Notes: a model not told the origin generated them from the sequence alone. DNA of 64,000 nt from Emticicia sp. BO119 (GCF_013912375.1 NZ_JACETV010000001.1:558001-622000), one strand, 5' to 3'; positions 42,692 through 52,636 are shown, counted from the stretch's first letter. Made by a program: numbers and translations.

Positions 42692-43225
42692 ATGAGAAAA
42701 TTGCAAATGGAAGAATTGAATCGTCTGTCGATAGAGGAGTTTCAGGAGGTTGAAAAAAAGAACTTTTGCCTGATATTAGACGATGTCAGAAGTATGAATA
42801 ATGTTGGTTCCGCTTTTCGGACAGGAGATGCTTTCTTGGTAGAAAAAATCTATTTATGTGGTATCACTGGTACACCACCCCACCGAGAGATTGAAAAAAC
42901 AGCCTTAGGTTCAACAGATTCGGTAGCGTGGGAACATCGGGCGGATATTGTGACATTAATTACAGAATTGAAACAAAATGGATATATAGTGTTGGTGGTA
43001 GAACAAGTGGAAGATAGTATGAGTTTAACAGATTTTCGACCTGAGCCTTTCAAAAAATATGCTTTTGTATTCGGCAACGAGGTTTTTGGGGTGAATGATG
43101 AAGCAATTGCCGCTGCCGATCATTGTATAGAAATACCACAGTTTGGTACCAAGCATTCGCTTAATATTTCTGTTACGGTCGGAATTATCTGCTGGGATTA
43201 TGTATCGAAAGTGATGGCGCGATAA
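42692..43225 (+). CDS. RNA methyltransferase, SpoU/TrmH family
   Basis: 177 residues. SPOUT motifs: LILDDVRSMNNVGSAFRTGD (about 28-46; motif 1), FVFGNEVFGVN (about 128-138; motif 2) and IEIPQFGTKHSLNISVTVGI (about 149-168; motif 3). It 2'-O-methylates ribose in tRNA or rRNA with SAM, using a trefoil-knot site. No extra RNA-binding domain. A TAACTTTG box (42668-42675) precedes the ATG by 16 bases, so the leader is very short. Start at residue 6 is an alternative. Confidence 0.9.
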   Translation: MRKLQMEELNRLSIEEFQEVEKKNFCLILDDVRSMNNVGSAFRTGDAFLVEKIYLCGITGTPPHREIEKTALGSTDSVAWEHRADIVTLITELKQNGYIVLVVEQVEDSMSLTDFRPEPFKKYAFVFGNEVFGVNDEAIAAADHCIEIPQFGTKHSLNISVTVGIICWDYVSKVMAR

Positions 43226-43320
43226 TTGCTTATTTGTTCATGCAATTTTTTTGCATCTTTTTCCGTCTTTATAAAAGAATTGACTGACTCACTCAATAAA
43301 TTTTACCTAAACATTTACTA

Positions 43321-44580
43321 ATGCGTCTGTTAGGAAAACTCTTTCTTTTGTTATTGACTTATCAAACAGCACTTGCGCAGGTAGAATCAATGCCTGCTGA
43401 GCCGGTTATTTGTTATTACACCGAAGAAGATAGCTTTACAGAACTGTTATCCGATAAAGATCGCCTATCCAATACCAGAGTCCTGGCTACTTCAACTATT
43501 CAGGTATCTTATGTTGACTTTCCCGAGGCTGCAAAAACAGCCTATGAAAAGGCCATGAGTATATGGTCAAAATACCTGTATTCTACCCAGCCTATTCGTA
43601 TTAAAGCCACATGGACCGCTCTTTCAACAGGAGTATTGGCTGTTACAGGCTCAACCCGTATTTATAAAAACTTTCAGAACGCGCCTTTTCAGAATGTCTG
43701 GTATCCGGTATCATTGGCAGAAGCAATTTCGGGCAAAGACCTGAATGAAGGGGATTTTGAGATTGAGATGAAGCTCAATAGTAATATGAACTGGTATTAT
43801 GGTGTAGACGGGAAATCACAATCGGGTAAGTTCGATTTAATTACGGTTGTTATGCATGAAATTGCACACGGTCTGGGTTTTTCATCTTCAATGAAATTAG
43901 TCAATAGCAATACACAAGGGCAATATGGGCAGTCAGGCAGCAATTATATTTATGATATGTTCTTGCAGAACGTAGGCAAAATTAAATTAACAAACAACGG
44001 TGTTTTCGGAAACCCATCTACAGACCTGAAAGCCGCTTTAACAGGTAATGCGCTTTATTTTGGTTTGAGAAATAGCCAATATGCCAATTTTCTGCCAAAA
44101 CTCTATGCACCCACCTCATTTAATGAAGGCTCAAGTATATCTCATTTTGATGAAACTTACTACCCACAGGGCAACCCTAATTCTTTGATGTCGCCCAATG
44201 TACGTTCAGCCGAGGTAAATCAGCAGCCGGGTGATTTACTGCTGAGGTGTTTGCAGGACTTGGGCTGGCAGATTGTGGGGATTGAGGGGAATCCAATTAC
44301 GGCAAACGAATACATAGTTGAACCTGTGTTAAGTGCCATTATATTTCCTAATCCTGTAGCAGACATTGTAAAAGTTGCTTTCCCATTACGGAATCAGGGA
44401 CGTGACGTAAGCATAGAATTGTTGGATAGCAAAGGAAGGACAATTCAGCGTGTTGACAGCCAATCTATTACTTCTGAAACTATTCCAATAGACTTAAGCT
44501 CCCTGCCGGATGGTGTTTATGTACTAAAAGTTGTTGATGGCAGTCAGATAATTACCAAAAAGTTGGTAAAATCTCCTTAG
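43321..44580 (+). CDS. Secreted zinc metalloprotease-like protein with T9SS type A sorting domain
   Basis: 419 residues. Signal peptide 1-19. The catalytic region has HExxH (H179-EIA-H183) followed by GLGFSSS, so the third His of metzincins (HExxHxxGxxH) is missing there; a His at 275 in ISHFDETYYP, before NSLMSPNVRS (Met-turn-like), could be the third ligand, as in other bacterial proteases with an SHFD motif. The C-terminal ~75 residues (NEYIVEPVLSAIIFPNPV, DLSSLPDGVYVLKV, QIITKKLVK) form a type A sorting domain for the type IX system. Secreted hydrolase, substrate unknown. Confidence 0.85.
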   Translation: MRLLGKLFLLLLTYQTALAQVESMPAEPVICYYTEEDSFTELLSDKDRLSNTRVLATSTIQVSYVDFPEAAKTAYEKAMSIWSKYLYSTQPIRIKATWTALSTGVLAVTGSTRIYKNFQNAPFQNVWYPVSLAEAISGKDLNEGDFEIEMKLNSNMNWYYGVDGKSQSGKFDLITVVMHEIAHGLGFSSSMKLVNSNTQGQYGQSGSNYIYDMFLQNVGKIKLTNNGVFGNPSTDLKAALTGNALYFGLRNSQYANFLPKLYAPTSFNEGSSISHFDETYYPQGNPNSLMSPNVRSAEVNQQPGDLLLRCLQDLGWQIVGIEGNPITANEYIVEPVLSAIIFPNPVADIVKVAFPLRNQGRDVSIELLDSKGRTIQRVDSQSITSETIPIDLSSLPDGVYVLKVVDGSQIITKKLVKSP

Positions 44581-44583
44581 AGT

Positions 44584-45678
44584 TTAATATCCAAACTTCT
44601 CTTTCCAATGATTGATTGGTTTCTCTATCAGAAACCATGAAATAGAGGCAATTCCAATTGTAATTGCATATAAGAAAAAAAACTTTAGTGGTAAGTGATT
44701 GGCAATAATAGGCAACTTGTTCAATAACCTGATAGTAGGATGATTAGGTGAGGAATGATAAAAGTTATAGATAAAATTGTGATAGATGTAAATCCCATAG
44801 CTAATACGACCAATATAAATGCTTAATTTGTTTTCTAATATGCCTTTCATGATGCCTCCGAAATTATAAGCGGCATTACCTACCAAAAATAGAGATAGGA
44901 AAGACTCAAATATTCGTAAGAATACAATGGTTATGATGCTTTGCCCTTCTGAAACCCATTTACTCAACATAATTACGCCTGTATAAAGCAGCACACTCAC
45001 CCCAATCCATACTTTATTAGTAACAAATGCTTTGACTTTCTCATTTTTGTGATAAAAAAAGTAAGCTAAAAGCCCTCCCATACCAAAAGCATCAAGGCAG
45101 GTAGGCATCAGTACATAAGAAGCCATCCATGCTACACCGTTAAGGTAAAGAACAAGTCTGAGTAATATTGAGAGGCCGATAAAGCCAAATAACACTCTAA
45201 CTAAATAGCGTGAAGGAATAAAAAAGATAACGAAAGGGAAAAAGAGGTAGAACTGTTCTTCCACTGCCAATGACCACAAATGGTCGATTACCCCTAACCA
45301 TGATTCATAAATGGCAATATAGATATTGGTTGAGTATGTAAGGCACCACACGATTTTATCCCGAACTGGAGGAACATTAAGAATATAAAGGATAAGGATT
45401 GTCAGGTAATAAACAGGGAAAATGCGAATGGTACGTCGTATGAAGAATTGCTTGAGAGAAAACCCATGCGAACGATTGAGTGCTTCGTCTTTATCTTTGG
45501 CGTTTAACAAAATGCGGGTTATCAGAAATCCACTTAATACAAAAAAAAGACAAACGCCTAAGAATCCCAAAGGGAGTTTTAGCTTTTCGTCAGACCAATG
45601 GTCTATTAGAACCAATGATACTGCTATAAATCGTATGCCATCTAATTGTTTTAAATAGGAAGTGTTTTGTGCCGACAT
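44584..45678 (-). CDS. Acyltransferase family 3 (OafA/YrhL-like) membrane protein
   Basis: 364 residues, about ten membrane helices. N-terminal motif YLKQLDGIRFIAVSLVLIDHW (about 8-28, catalytic His in IDHW) and GFLGVCLFFVLSGFLITRILL (about 37-57), plus WSLAVEEQFYLFFPFVIFF. These enzymes O-acylate sugars of cell-surface polysaccharides or lipids. It lies 24 bases after a polytopic membrane protein gene and is the last gene of that unit. Confidence 0.9.
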   Translation of the reverse strand: MSAQNTSYLKQLDGIRFIAVSLVLIDHWSDEKLKLPLGFLGVCLFFVLSGFLITRILLNAKDKDEALNRSHGFSLKQFFIRRTIRIFPVYYLTILILYILNVPPVRDKIVWCLTYSTNIYIAIYESWLGVIDHLWSLAVEEQFYLFFPFVIFFIPSRYLVRVLFGFIGLSILLRLVLYLNGVAWMASYVLMPTCLDAFGMGGLLAYFFYHKNEKVKAFVTNKVWIGVSVLLYTGVIMLSKWVSEGQSIITIVFLRIFESFLSLFLVGNAAYNFGGIMKGILENKLSIYIGRISYGIYIYHNFIYNFYHSSPNHPTIRLLNKLPIIANHLPLKFFFLYAITIGIASISWFLIEKPINHWKEKFGY

Positions 45679-45702
45679 CAGGATTATAATTCTTATAGAA
45701 AT

Positions 45703-47400
45703 CTACCAGTTTTGCTTGGGTTTTTGCTTCTGTATTGCTTGGATATTGATTGATTGGTTCGTAAAAGTAACAACAGATTGCTCATTTTCTACTCTGACAA
45801 TACCTATCTGGTAAGTACCAGACTGAATATAAAATTTTGTAAAATCGCACACAAAGCTACCAAGCTTCAATTGATTTTTGAAAAGAAATCCGATATTAAT
45901 ATAATCTTTTAACTGAAAGGAAGCCTGAGTAAAAATTTTACAAGGAAACAAATAAATATTTTGTGCCGACCTTAAAATTATATATTGTCCTGCATCGGCT
46001 GAACTTACATCGAGGGTACCAGACTGTTTATCCGTCAATATAAAGCCTGATTCATTCTCTAAGATATTGATTTGTGTTTGTACTGAATCTTTTGCAGACA
46101 ACAAGTCAGGCAAGAGTGAATCATAGAATGTCGGGACGGGTCGTTGTAATTGCGCATAAATGCCGTTTGCAGGCATTTCTTTGTCACTGTATTGTATCTT
46201 AAATTGGTCGGTTATGCGTTCATGCCTCAAATAAACAATATGCTGGAATTCAGCCAGATAAGTATAAAAATTAAACCCGATGCTCAATAAAATGGCTATT
46301 GTGATGACTTTTTTTTGTTTTTGTTTGACAAGTGAGTTGAGAATAATAAGATAACTTATACAAAGTATAAGAATCGAATTAATCTTGTACTTACTTGTCA
46401 GAAGAACTTCTATGCCATATGAAATACGGCCTATAGCTATGCCCAGGCAAGTAATAACTAAAAACATCAGGCAGCTAAGCAGAAATAAATCATTATTGCG
46501 TTGGCGGATGTTGTATTTACTGAATAAAACCTGAAAACTGAATAATCCGATAATGATCAATATAATAACACCTGTTGCCATTGATAGATCAAGGTGTTTG
46601 TTTGGAGATAAAAAAGACAAATCTATTGCATTGCCCGTAACCGCTAAGAATCCTTTTACTATGATAGGAATAGATGAAAAATTGAAACTGGAAACTTTAT
46701 CAGGAGATGACTGGTATTGGAAAAAATACAAAAATAAGAATAAGACTGATGGCACCACCCAGGCAGTGAGTTCACGATACCGTTTCTGAAATAGAAGAAT
46801 GGTTGTTCCGATAATTGGAATCAGGATTCCATTACTGCTTGTAAATATACCCAAGAAACAAGTAGCAATTGTTATAGAGAAGTAGGTTTTTGTGGGTTTG
46901 TCGTAACTGTAAATCAAAATATAAAAAGAGAGAAAGGCTAAGAATATAACCCAGAAATTTTGAACAGCGGCCATTCCCCAGAACATATTCTCGTACAACC
47001 CACTATTAAACAGCAAAAACGAAATTGGTACCAAGGTTATTAAAGCTGAATGATTATGGCTTCTAAACCTGTATAAAATCATTAAGATACCAATAAGACT
47101 TAAATTGCCTAATAGCATAAGCAGTTTTAAATCTAACGTACCTTTCAGAAAAAATATAAATAGTGCAAATATACGAGTCAGGAAAATCCGGTGCTCGTTA
47201 TGTTGCGCAAAAAGTATTCTGACTTTGTTGAAAAATGAGTCTGATGTAAGAAAATCAGCTAATGAATTTCGTACAGCTAAATCGTCCCAATGAGGGATAT
47301 TAATAGCATATTTCTGAAAAATAAATCCGAAAAGTACAGGCGGAATAAGTATCAGACAGAGCGCAAGGCCTTTCTGTACCAATGAATTTTTTAGTAGCAT
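45703..47400 (-). CDS. Polytopic membrane protein, possibly GT-C type
   Basis: 565 residues with about ten to eleven membrane helices in residues 1-400 and a soluble C-terminal part (about 400-565). The first periplasmic loop has NIPHWDDLAVRN (about 34-45): an acidic pair in this place is the hallmark of GT-C glycosyltransferases, which use lipid-linked sugars. No full family match recognised. It lies between an OmpA/PD40 protein gene (3-base gap) and an acyltransferase gene, which suggests a role in modifying surface glycans. Confidence 0.55.
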   Translation of the reverse strand: MLLKNSLVQKGLALCLILIPPVLFGFIFQKYAINIPHWDDLAVRNSLADFLTSDSFFNKVRILFAQHNEHRIFLTRIFALFIFFLKGTLDLKLLMLLGNLSLIGILMILYRFRSHNHSALITLVPISFLLFNSGLYENMFWGMAAVQNFWVIFLAFLSFYILIYSYDKPTKTYFSITIATCFLGIFTSSNGILIPIIGTTILLFQKRYRELTAWVVPSVLFLFLYFFQYQSSPDKVSSFNFSSIPIIVKGFLAVTGNAIDLSFLSPNKHLDLSMATGVIILIIIGLFSFQVLFSKYNIRQRNNDLFLLSCLMFLVITCLGIAIGRISYGIEVLLTSKYKINSILILCISYLIILNSLVKQKQKKVITIAILLSIGFNFYTYLAEFQHIVYLRHERITDQFKIQYSDKEMPANGIYAQLQRPVPTFYDSLLPDLLSAKDSVQTQINILENESGFILTDKQSGTLDVSSADAGQYIILRSAQNIYLFPCKIFTQASFQLKDYINIGFLFKNQLKLGSFVCDFTKFYIQSGTYQIGIVRVENEQSVVTFTNQSINIQAIQKQKPKQNW

Positions 47401-47403
47401 TGA

Positions 47404-49500
47404 TTACAATTTCAAAATCGAAAATTCGACTCTACGATTTTTCTTTCTCGTTTCTTCTGTGGCATTGCTGGCAATTGGCCTTGACGGACCCCACCCCTTG
47501 GTCTGAATATGATTATCATCAATACCACCGACTTCAACCAGATATTTCTTAACTTCATTGGCTCTGTCCTGCGAGAGTTTTACATTTAGCATCAGGTTGT
47601 CGTCAGCACCGTCTGTATGACCTTCAATCATCACCTCCATAGTGGGATACTCTTTCATTAAAGCAATGATTCTGTTCAGCTCAGGGTAGGAAGGAGGCAG
47701 AATATCATATTTACTCTGATTAAAAAAGAGATTATGGAGTACAATCGTTTGCCCCTCTTTTATAGGTATCAGGCTAATATTCCGTCTGATTTCTCTGAAA
47801 CGATTATCTTTTGTCAAATCAATATTGTCGCTAACAGCAATGAAGCCTTTTTTGGTGGCACTCAAACTGTAATTTTTCTTCAAAGGTACAACAAATTTGT
47901 ATTCGCCGGTTTCAGGATCAAACTCTGACACGATTTTATCTTTCTTGTCTTTATCGGTGGTATCGTTAAGAGCTTCCAAAAATACATCAGCCGGAACAGG
48001 CTTTCTGTCAATGGCATTAATTACAGTTCCCGAAACTATGGCTACCGGGTCAGGCTTAATTGATGGGAAAAGTTTAATTCTGAAAATGTCTTCGGCTCCC
48101 ATCGACCTTTCTTCAGAACTCAGATAAGCATATTCGCCTGATGCGGGAATTGTAAAATAACCATCCCACTTTGCTGTATTAATCAATGAGCCCAGGTTTT
48201 CAGGTTCACTCCATTTTGTCCAGGTACTATCCAGGCGACGGCTTAAAAAAATATCATTGTCGCCATATCCTGGAAAGCCTGATGTCGAAAAATAAATAGT
48301 TTTTGAGTCAGCTGCTACAAATGGCCCTCCTTCATCTTCCACTGTATTTATATTATTTCCCATATTTACAGGTTTAGACCAAGTACCGTTTTCATGCAGA
48401 AACGACACATAGAGGTCTTTACCTCCGCGTGTATCGTTTCGTTTGCAGGCAATAATCATTACCTTATTATTAGGAGCTAAAGAAAACTCAGTATAGGAAG
48501 CATTATTATAATAATCAGTAATTTTTACTTCTTTCGGAAACTCCCAGCCTGTACGTGTTTTTTTTGATTTGGAAAGACCCGGTCGATGAGATCCATCAGG
48601 TAAATAAGTGTTTAATAAAAATACGGTTTTGCCATCAGCCGAAATCGTGCTTACAGCATTGTGTTCTTCAGTATTTATCGGTGCCTGAATATTTTCTGCA
48701 TTTCCCCAGGTGCCATCAGATTGCATTTTCGAAATCCAAACGTCCTGTTTTTTATCCCTGCCCAAATTTCCATCATGTCCTTGTCTTGTAAAGAACAGCG
48801 TTTTACCGTCTGGTGTGATGATAGGTGCAACCTCACGATATTTAGAATTAACTCCTTTGCCCAGATTTTCTTTGATGATTTCTTTTGGCATATTCTTCGA
48901 CAGATTGATTCGGGCTTCGTAAGGTGTTGCCAACTCAGAAATACCAATAGCATCAATCTGATTATAGCCAGGTACTCTTGACGGAGACATTACCAACTTG
49001 ATAGCATAGACCGAATAAGGTGTCCGTGGTATGACGATGTTCCACATCCGGCCGGGCATTTTGGGTACATCGTTTACATTATCATGTATCAGGTGTTCGG
49101 TATCAGTTGAATCGTAGGCAAATACTCTGATAATTGCCCCAGGATTATGATTTTCACCGATTGAAACCTGTTTGATTTTCATTGGTTTCTCAAAACCTAC
49201 TTTTATCCATTCATCGCCATTGGTATCAGCACCTGCCGGAGACCAGGCTGCTTTGGAGTCGCCAGTCTGTGGTAGTTTACTTGGATTTCCCAGAATCTGT
49301 ACAGCCCTGAACTCAAGACCCTGATTGGTAGGGTCAGTTCTCTCAGATGAAAACCCGATTACTTTACTGGCCCACTGAATATATTGAGCTTTGGCATAAA
49401 AAGAATGAAAAGACAGCAGGAGAATAACCCCAAAACAGGTCATAAATTTCGGATAAAACATTGCTGGTTTATCTGGTTTTTTGGGGAGTAATACATTCAT
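47404..49500 (-). CDS. OmpA-family protein with PD40 repeats and carboxypeptidase-like domain
   Basis: 698 residues. Signal peptide after a short N-terminal extension (hydrophobic stretch about 20-36, ends FYAKAQ; a start at Met14 is also possible). A discoidin-like domain at about 45-195, PD40/WD40-like repeats at about 220-480 (DGKTLFFTRQG, ADGKTVFLLNT, ADSKTIYFSTSG), a carboxypeptidase-regulatory-like domain (about 495-590) and a C-terminal OmpA peptidoglycan-binding domain (about 600-698; MIEGHTDGADDN, SQDRANEVKKYL, RKKNRRVEF). PD40-OmpA proteins of this kind include T9SS component PorE, so a link to type IX secretion is possible. Confidence 0.83.
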   Translation of the reverse strand: MNVLLPKKPDKPAMFYPKFMTCFGVILLLSFHSFYAKAQYIQWASKVIGFSSERTDPTNQGLEFRAVQILGNPSKLPQTGDSKAAWSPAGADTNGDEWIKVGFEKPMKIKQVSIGENHNPGAIIRVFAYDSTDTEHLIHDNVNDVPKMPGRMWNIVIPRTPYSVYAIKLVMSPSRVPGYNQIDAIGISELATPYEARINLSKNMPKEIIKENLGKGVNSKYREVAPIITPDGKTLFFTRQGHDGNLGRDKKQDVWISKMQSDGTWGNAENIQAPINTEEHNAVSTISADGKTVFLLNTYLPDGSHRPGLSKSKKTRTGWEFPKEVKITDYYNNASYTEFSLAPNNKVMIIACKRNDTRGGKDLYVSFLHENGTWSKPVNMGNNINTVEDEGGPFVAADSKTIYFSTSGFPGYGDNDIFLSRRLDSTWTKWSEPENLGSLINTAKWDGYFTIPASGEYAYLSSEERSMGAEDIFRIKLFPSIKPDPVAIVSGTVINAIDRKPVPADVFLEALNDTTDKDKKDKIVSEFDPETGEYKFVVPLKKNYSLSATKKGFIAVSDNIDLTKDNRFREIRRNISLIPIKEGQTIVLHNLFFNQSKYDILPPSYPELNRIIALMKEYPTMEVMIEGHTDGADDNLMLNVKLSQDRANEVKKYLVEVGGIDDNHIQTKGWGPSRPIASNATEETRKKNRRVEFSILKL

Positions 49501-49767
49501 ACAATTTTTAATACTTTTGGAATAACGTTTAAGTTGTTTCTTATAAAACGAAAGTAAAAGAAAATTATTAAACTTTCAAGAAAACGATTGTTCGATATAC
49601 CGTAGAAAATACTTTGCTCATCTGATAAACCTTTATTTAACTTTTCATTAACAAAATATTCTATTAAAAATTTAACAAATTCTTTCATTCTAACGTTTTG
49701 TTTACGTATTTAGCGGAAGAATTTCCTCTTCGACTTAAGTATTATTTTTAATCTTTATAAGTAAACA

Positions 49768-50088
49768 ATGAAAAAAACATTCTTGACCGTTGCCGTTGTA
49801 CTTGGTATAGCTTCGGTATCGAAGGCCCAAACCAAAATCCCTCCAGATGTAGAAAAGTTATTACAAAAAAATACTTGTTTGGCTTGCCATAAGGTAGATA
49901 CCCGTTTAGTAGGACCTGCTTACAAGGAAGTCATGAAGAAGAAAAAATATAAACCAGAACAAATAGTTGAATTGATTTATAAACCGGTTCCGACTAACTG
50001 GGAAGGGTATCCACCAATGGCTCCGATGAGTCAGGTTCCTAAAGAGGAGGCTCTGAAAATTGCCAAATGGATTACTACATTGAAATAA
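49768..50088 (+). CDS. Monoheme c-type cytochrome
   Basis: 106 residues: signal peptide 1-20 (SKAQ) and a small class I cytochrome c with heme motif C37-LA-C40-H41 (TCLACHK) and a C-terminal Met ligand in MAPMSQVP (M84 or M87). It carries electrons in the periplasm, probably to an oxidase. Typical of small cytochrome c551/c552. Single gene ended by a strong hairpin. Confidence 0.92.
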   Translation: MKKTFLTVAVVLGIASVSKAQTKIPPDVEKLLQKNTCLACHKVDTRLVGPAYKEVMKKKKYKPEQIVELIYKPVPTNWEGYPPMAPMSQVPKEEALKIAKWITTLK

Positions 50089-50121
50089 ACAGAAGGTAGT
50101 TTAAAGATAGTTATACAAAGT

Positions 50122-50159
50122 AAAACCCCTCCATAGGCATTAGCAGATGGAGGGGTTTT
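50122..50159. terminator. Bidirectional terminator between cytochrome and CocE genes
   Basis: A 13-base stem AAAACCCCTCCAT / ATGGAGGGGTTTT with a 12-base loop, between convergent genes. Confidence 0.88.
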
Positions 50160-50173
50160 GCGTCAATAGAGGT

Positions 50174-52033
50174 TTATTCTAATACTCGCACTTTCAGAAA
50201 ACTTGCATTTTTCTTTTCATGAAAAATGGTATGTGTAGCTGTCTGAAAATCTGAATAATCGGCAAAATGAATATTAGGCAGGTATTTCTGTGGATTACGG
50301 TCAATAATCGGGAAGAAAGTGCTCTGAATCTGAACCATAATCCTATGGCCTTTCTGGAATGTGTGGAGCACATCCTGTAGTTCAAATGATACATCTTCAA
50401 CCTTGTTGGGCTTGAATGGAACTGGTATCTCAAAGCTCTTACGGAACTTTCCACGCATCGCTTCACTTCTTACCATTTGCTGATAGCCGGCCATTTTCAT
50501 CTTTTTATCTGTGTTCGGATTATCTTTGGCATCATCAGGATACACATCTATGACCTTAACGATAAAGTCAGCATCAGTACCTGTTACAGCGACTTTCAGA
50601 TTAGCCCAGATATTTCCGGCTAAAGTAATATCTTTATCTAAAATGTCAGTCTGAAAGGTCAGAACATCAGGACGTCGGCTTGCATGGCGTTGGTCGTCAA
50701 CCATGTACTCACGAGGCATACCCGCGGTAATATAGTCAGATGATGGGACAGGTTTATCAGGATCTGATATATAAGAAGTAGTACTCTTTTTTTCTTCCGG
50801 CTCGCTGAACGAAAGTTTTCCATTAGCTCCGAAGTATAGATTTTTTTCTTTGGCTGCCTTTGGCGGCCACTCTGCAAAACTACGCCATTTGTTGGTTCCT
50901 GTTTCATACATCAGTGCTTCTGCAAAAACATTATCGCCTTGTCCTTTCAGGTAGTAATTAAAAAACTTACGCTCAATACTCCCTCGATAATAAGTGCTTG
51001 TTTTTTGCCCGAAATTTACATTGCCTAAAATATCACCATCACCTCTTGCCCATCCTCCATGTACCCAGGGACCTACCACAAAAATATTGGTAATGCCCGG
51101 ATTCTTTTCCTCAATTGATTTGTAAGTCTTGAAAGTACCATATAAATCTTCGGCATCATACCAACCACCTACTACCATTACGGCGTGTTTAATTCCATTA
51201 TGGTGATTCAGAATATTACGGGCTTTCCAGAAATCATCATAGTTGGGATGATCAAGATTGGCTCTCCAGTAAGGGTCTTTACCGAGGCTCTCTGTATAAT
51301 TCAGGGAGTTTTTCAGAGGCCCTAAGTCCAGATAAAACTTATAACCATCAGGAGTGCCAAAATTGAAGCGCTTGCCATATGATTGTGTAGGCTTATTGTC
51401 AGTTCTATTAGTAAAGCCCGGATAAAATCCGAAATTATGAGGTAACATAAAAGCGCCATTATGGTAGCTATCATCTCGCCATAAATCAGCCATCGGAGCT
51501 TGTGGCGAAGAGGCCACTAAAGCCGGGTGAGTGGCCATCAAACCTGCTGAGGCATAAAAACCTGGATAACTGATGCCCCACATACCTACTTTGCCGGTAT
51601 TGTAAGTGTTTTTTGTAAGCCACTCTATAGTATCATAGGTATCAGTCGACTCATCAATCATGGTCTTACTGCTTTTATTATCAATATGTGGGCGCATCTC
51701 TACAAATTCACCTTCTGACATCCATCGCCCACGCACATCCTGATACACAAAGATGTAACTGTCGTGCATCAGTTCAGAACTTGGCCCGACCAACGTTTTT
51801 AATTTACCTTCACCATAAGGAGCAACCGAGTAAGGCGTACGTTGCAATATGATGGGGTAATTTTTAGTGGAATCTTTTGGTAGATAAATGGAGGTAAATA
51901 AACGAACTCCATCACGCATGGTTATATATACTTCTCGCTTTTTATAGTTTTCACGCACATAATCAGCATCGGTATTCTGGGCCATTACCACACCCTGGCA
52001 TAAAAGTAAACAGATAAGAATGAAGCTTCGCAT
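50174..52033 (-). CDS. CocE/NonD family hydrolase (X-Pro dipeptidyl-peptidase-like)
   Basis: 619 residues from ATG 52033 (MRSFILICLLLCQGVVMAQ, signal peptide). Alpha/beta hydrolase with nucleophile motif GMWGISYPGFYASAG (about 150-165) and His motif VVGPWVHGGWARGDG (about 315-330); the C-terminal ~190 residues form the galactose-binding-like X-Pro domain. Members cleave acyl or X-Pro bonds, such as cocaine esterase or glutaryl acylases. The open frame extends 29 codons further but without a signal peptide. The substrate is unknown. Confidence 0.87.
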   Translation of the reverse strand: MRSFILICLLLCQGVVMAQNTDADYVRENYKKREVYITMRDGVRLFTSIYLPKDSTKNYPIILQRTPYSVAPYGEGKLKTLVGPSSELMHDSYIFVYQDVRGRWMSEGEFVEMRPHIDNKSSKTMIDESTDTYDTIEWLTKNTYNTGKVGMWGISYPGFYASAGLMATHPALVASSPQAPMADLWRDDSYHNGAFMLPHNFGFYPGFTNRTDNKPTQSYGKRFNFGTPDGYKFYLDLGPLKNSLNYTESLGKDPYWRANLDHPNYDDFWKARNILNHHNGIKHAVMVVGGWYDAEDLYGTFKTYKSIEEKNPGITNIFVVGPWVHGGWARGDGDILGNVNFGQKTSTYYRGSIERKFFNYYLKGQGDNVFAEALMYETGTNKWRSFAEWPPKAAKEKNLYFGANGKLSFSEPEEKKSTTSYISDPDKPVPSSDYITAGMPREYMVDDQRHASRRPDVLTFQTDILDKDITLAGNIWANLKVAVTGTDADFIVKVIDVYPDDAKDNPNTDKKMKMAGYQQMVRSEAMRGKFRKSFEIPVPFKPNKVEDVSFELQDVLHTFQKGHRIMVQIQSTFFPIIDRNPQKYLPNIHFADYSDFQTATHTIFHEKKNASFLKVRVLE

Positions 52034-52233
52034 AGTTTGTTGATAGTTTTTAGAAAAATGGATTTGCCTGATGATAAAAGTAGAGTAATTTCCGGCTTGT
52101 AAATATAAGGTTTGTCTCACGATTTTTTAAGCTGTCTTTTAAAAATATCCTAATTCAATAAATTCTGCTAATATTCATGGTAATCCTGCATCATGGTTTA
52201 AAAGTCTTTCTTATTGGAATTGATACATATTTA

Positions 52234-52264
52234 TTTGAACTTTTTTATTATTTTTTTACTTTTG
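52234..52264 (+). promoter_or_regulatory. Promoter of NifU-like gene
   Basis: TTTG at 52234-52237, a 19-base spacer and TACTTTTG at 52257-52264, 59 bases before ATG 52323. Full match to the phylum consensus. Confidence 0.7.
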
Positions 52265-52322
52265 TATATAGAAAAATTCTCGCGAAGAGACTCACGGGAA
52301 TAAATCCTTTGAATGCTGGTAT

Positions 52323-52571
52323 ATGGAAAATTTAATTGAAAGAGTAGAAACCGCTTTAAATTCGGTAAGACCATATTTACAAACCGATGGTGGGAATGTG
52401 AAAGTAATTGAAATTACAGATGATTATACGGTTAAACTTGAATTAATGGGAGCTTGTGGGGCATGTCCTATGTCTTCTATGACCTTCAAAGCTGGTTTGG
52501 AAGAAGCCATTTTAAAGGCTGTACCTGAAATTCGTAAAGTAGAAGCATTGAACTTAACACCAGCCTTCTAA
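52323..52571 (+). CDS. NifU-like (Nfu) iron-sulfur cluster carrier
   Basis: 82 residues, a single Nfu domain: VETALNSVRPYLQTDGGNVKV, then the cluster-binding CxxC in MGACGACPMSSMTFKAGLE (about 43-61). It accepts and transfers a 4Fe-4S cluster to apo-proteins. Length fits the minimal form. Monocistronic between a promoter and a hairpin terminator. Confidence 0.93.
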   Translation: MENLIERVETALNSVRPYLQTDGGNVKVIEITDDYTVKLELMGACGACPMSSMTFKAGLEEAILKAVPEIRKVEALNLTPAF

Positions 52572-52606
52572 TAGCCTTGGTGTCAGACTGAAAGCTAAAA
52601 ATATAC

Positions 52607-52636
52607 AGCCACTTGCAGATACAAGTGGCTTTTTTA
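52607..52636 (+). terminator. Intrinsic terminator of nfu gene
   Basis: AGCCACTTG / CAAGTGGCT stem with a 6-base loop and a T run, 35 bases after the stop. Confidence 0.9.

Noticed and set aside
43240-43256. ATGCAA-TTTTT-TTGCAT hairpin after the SpoU gene
   Set aside because: The short AT-rich stem is too weak to call a terminator.
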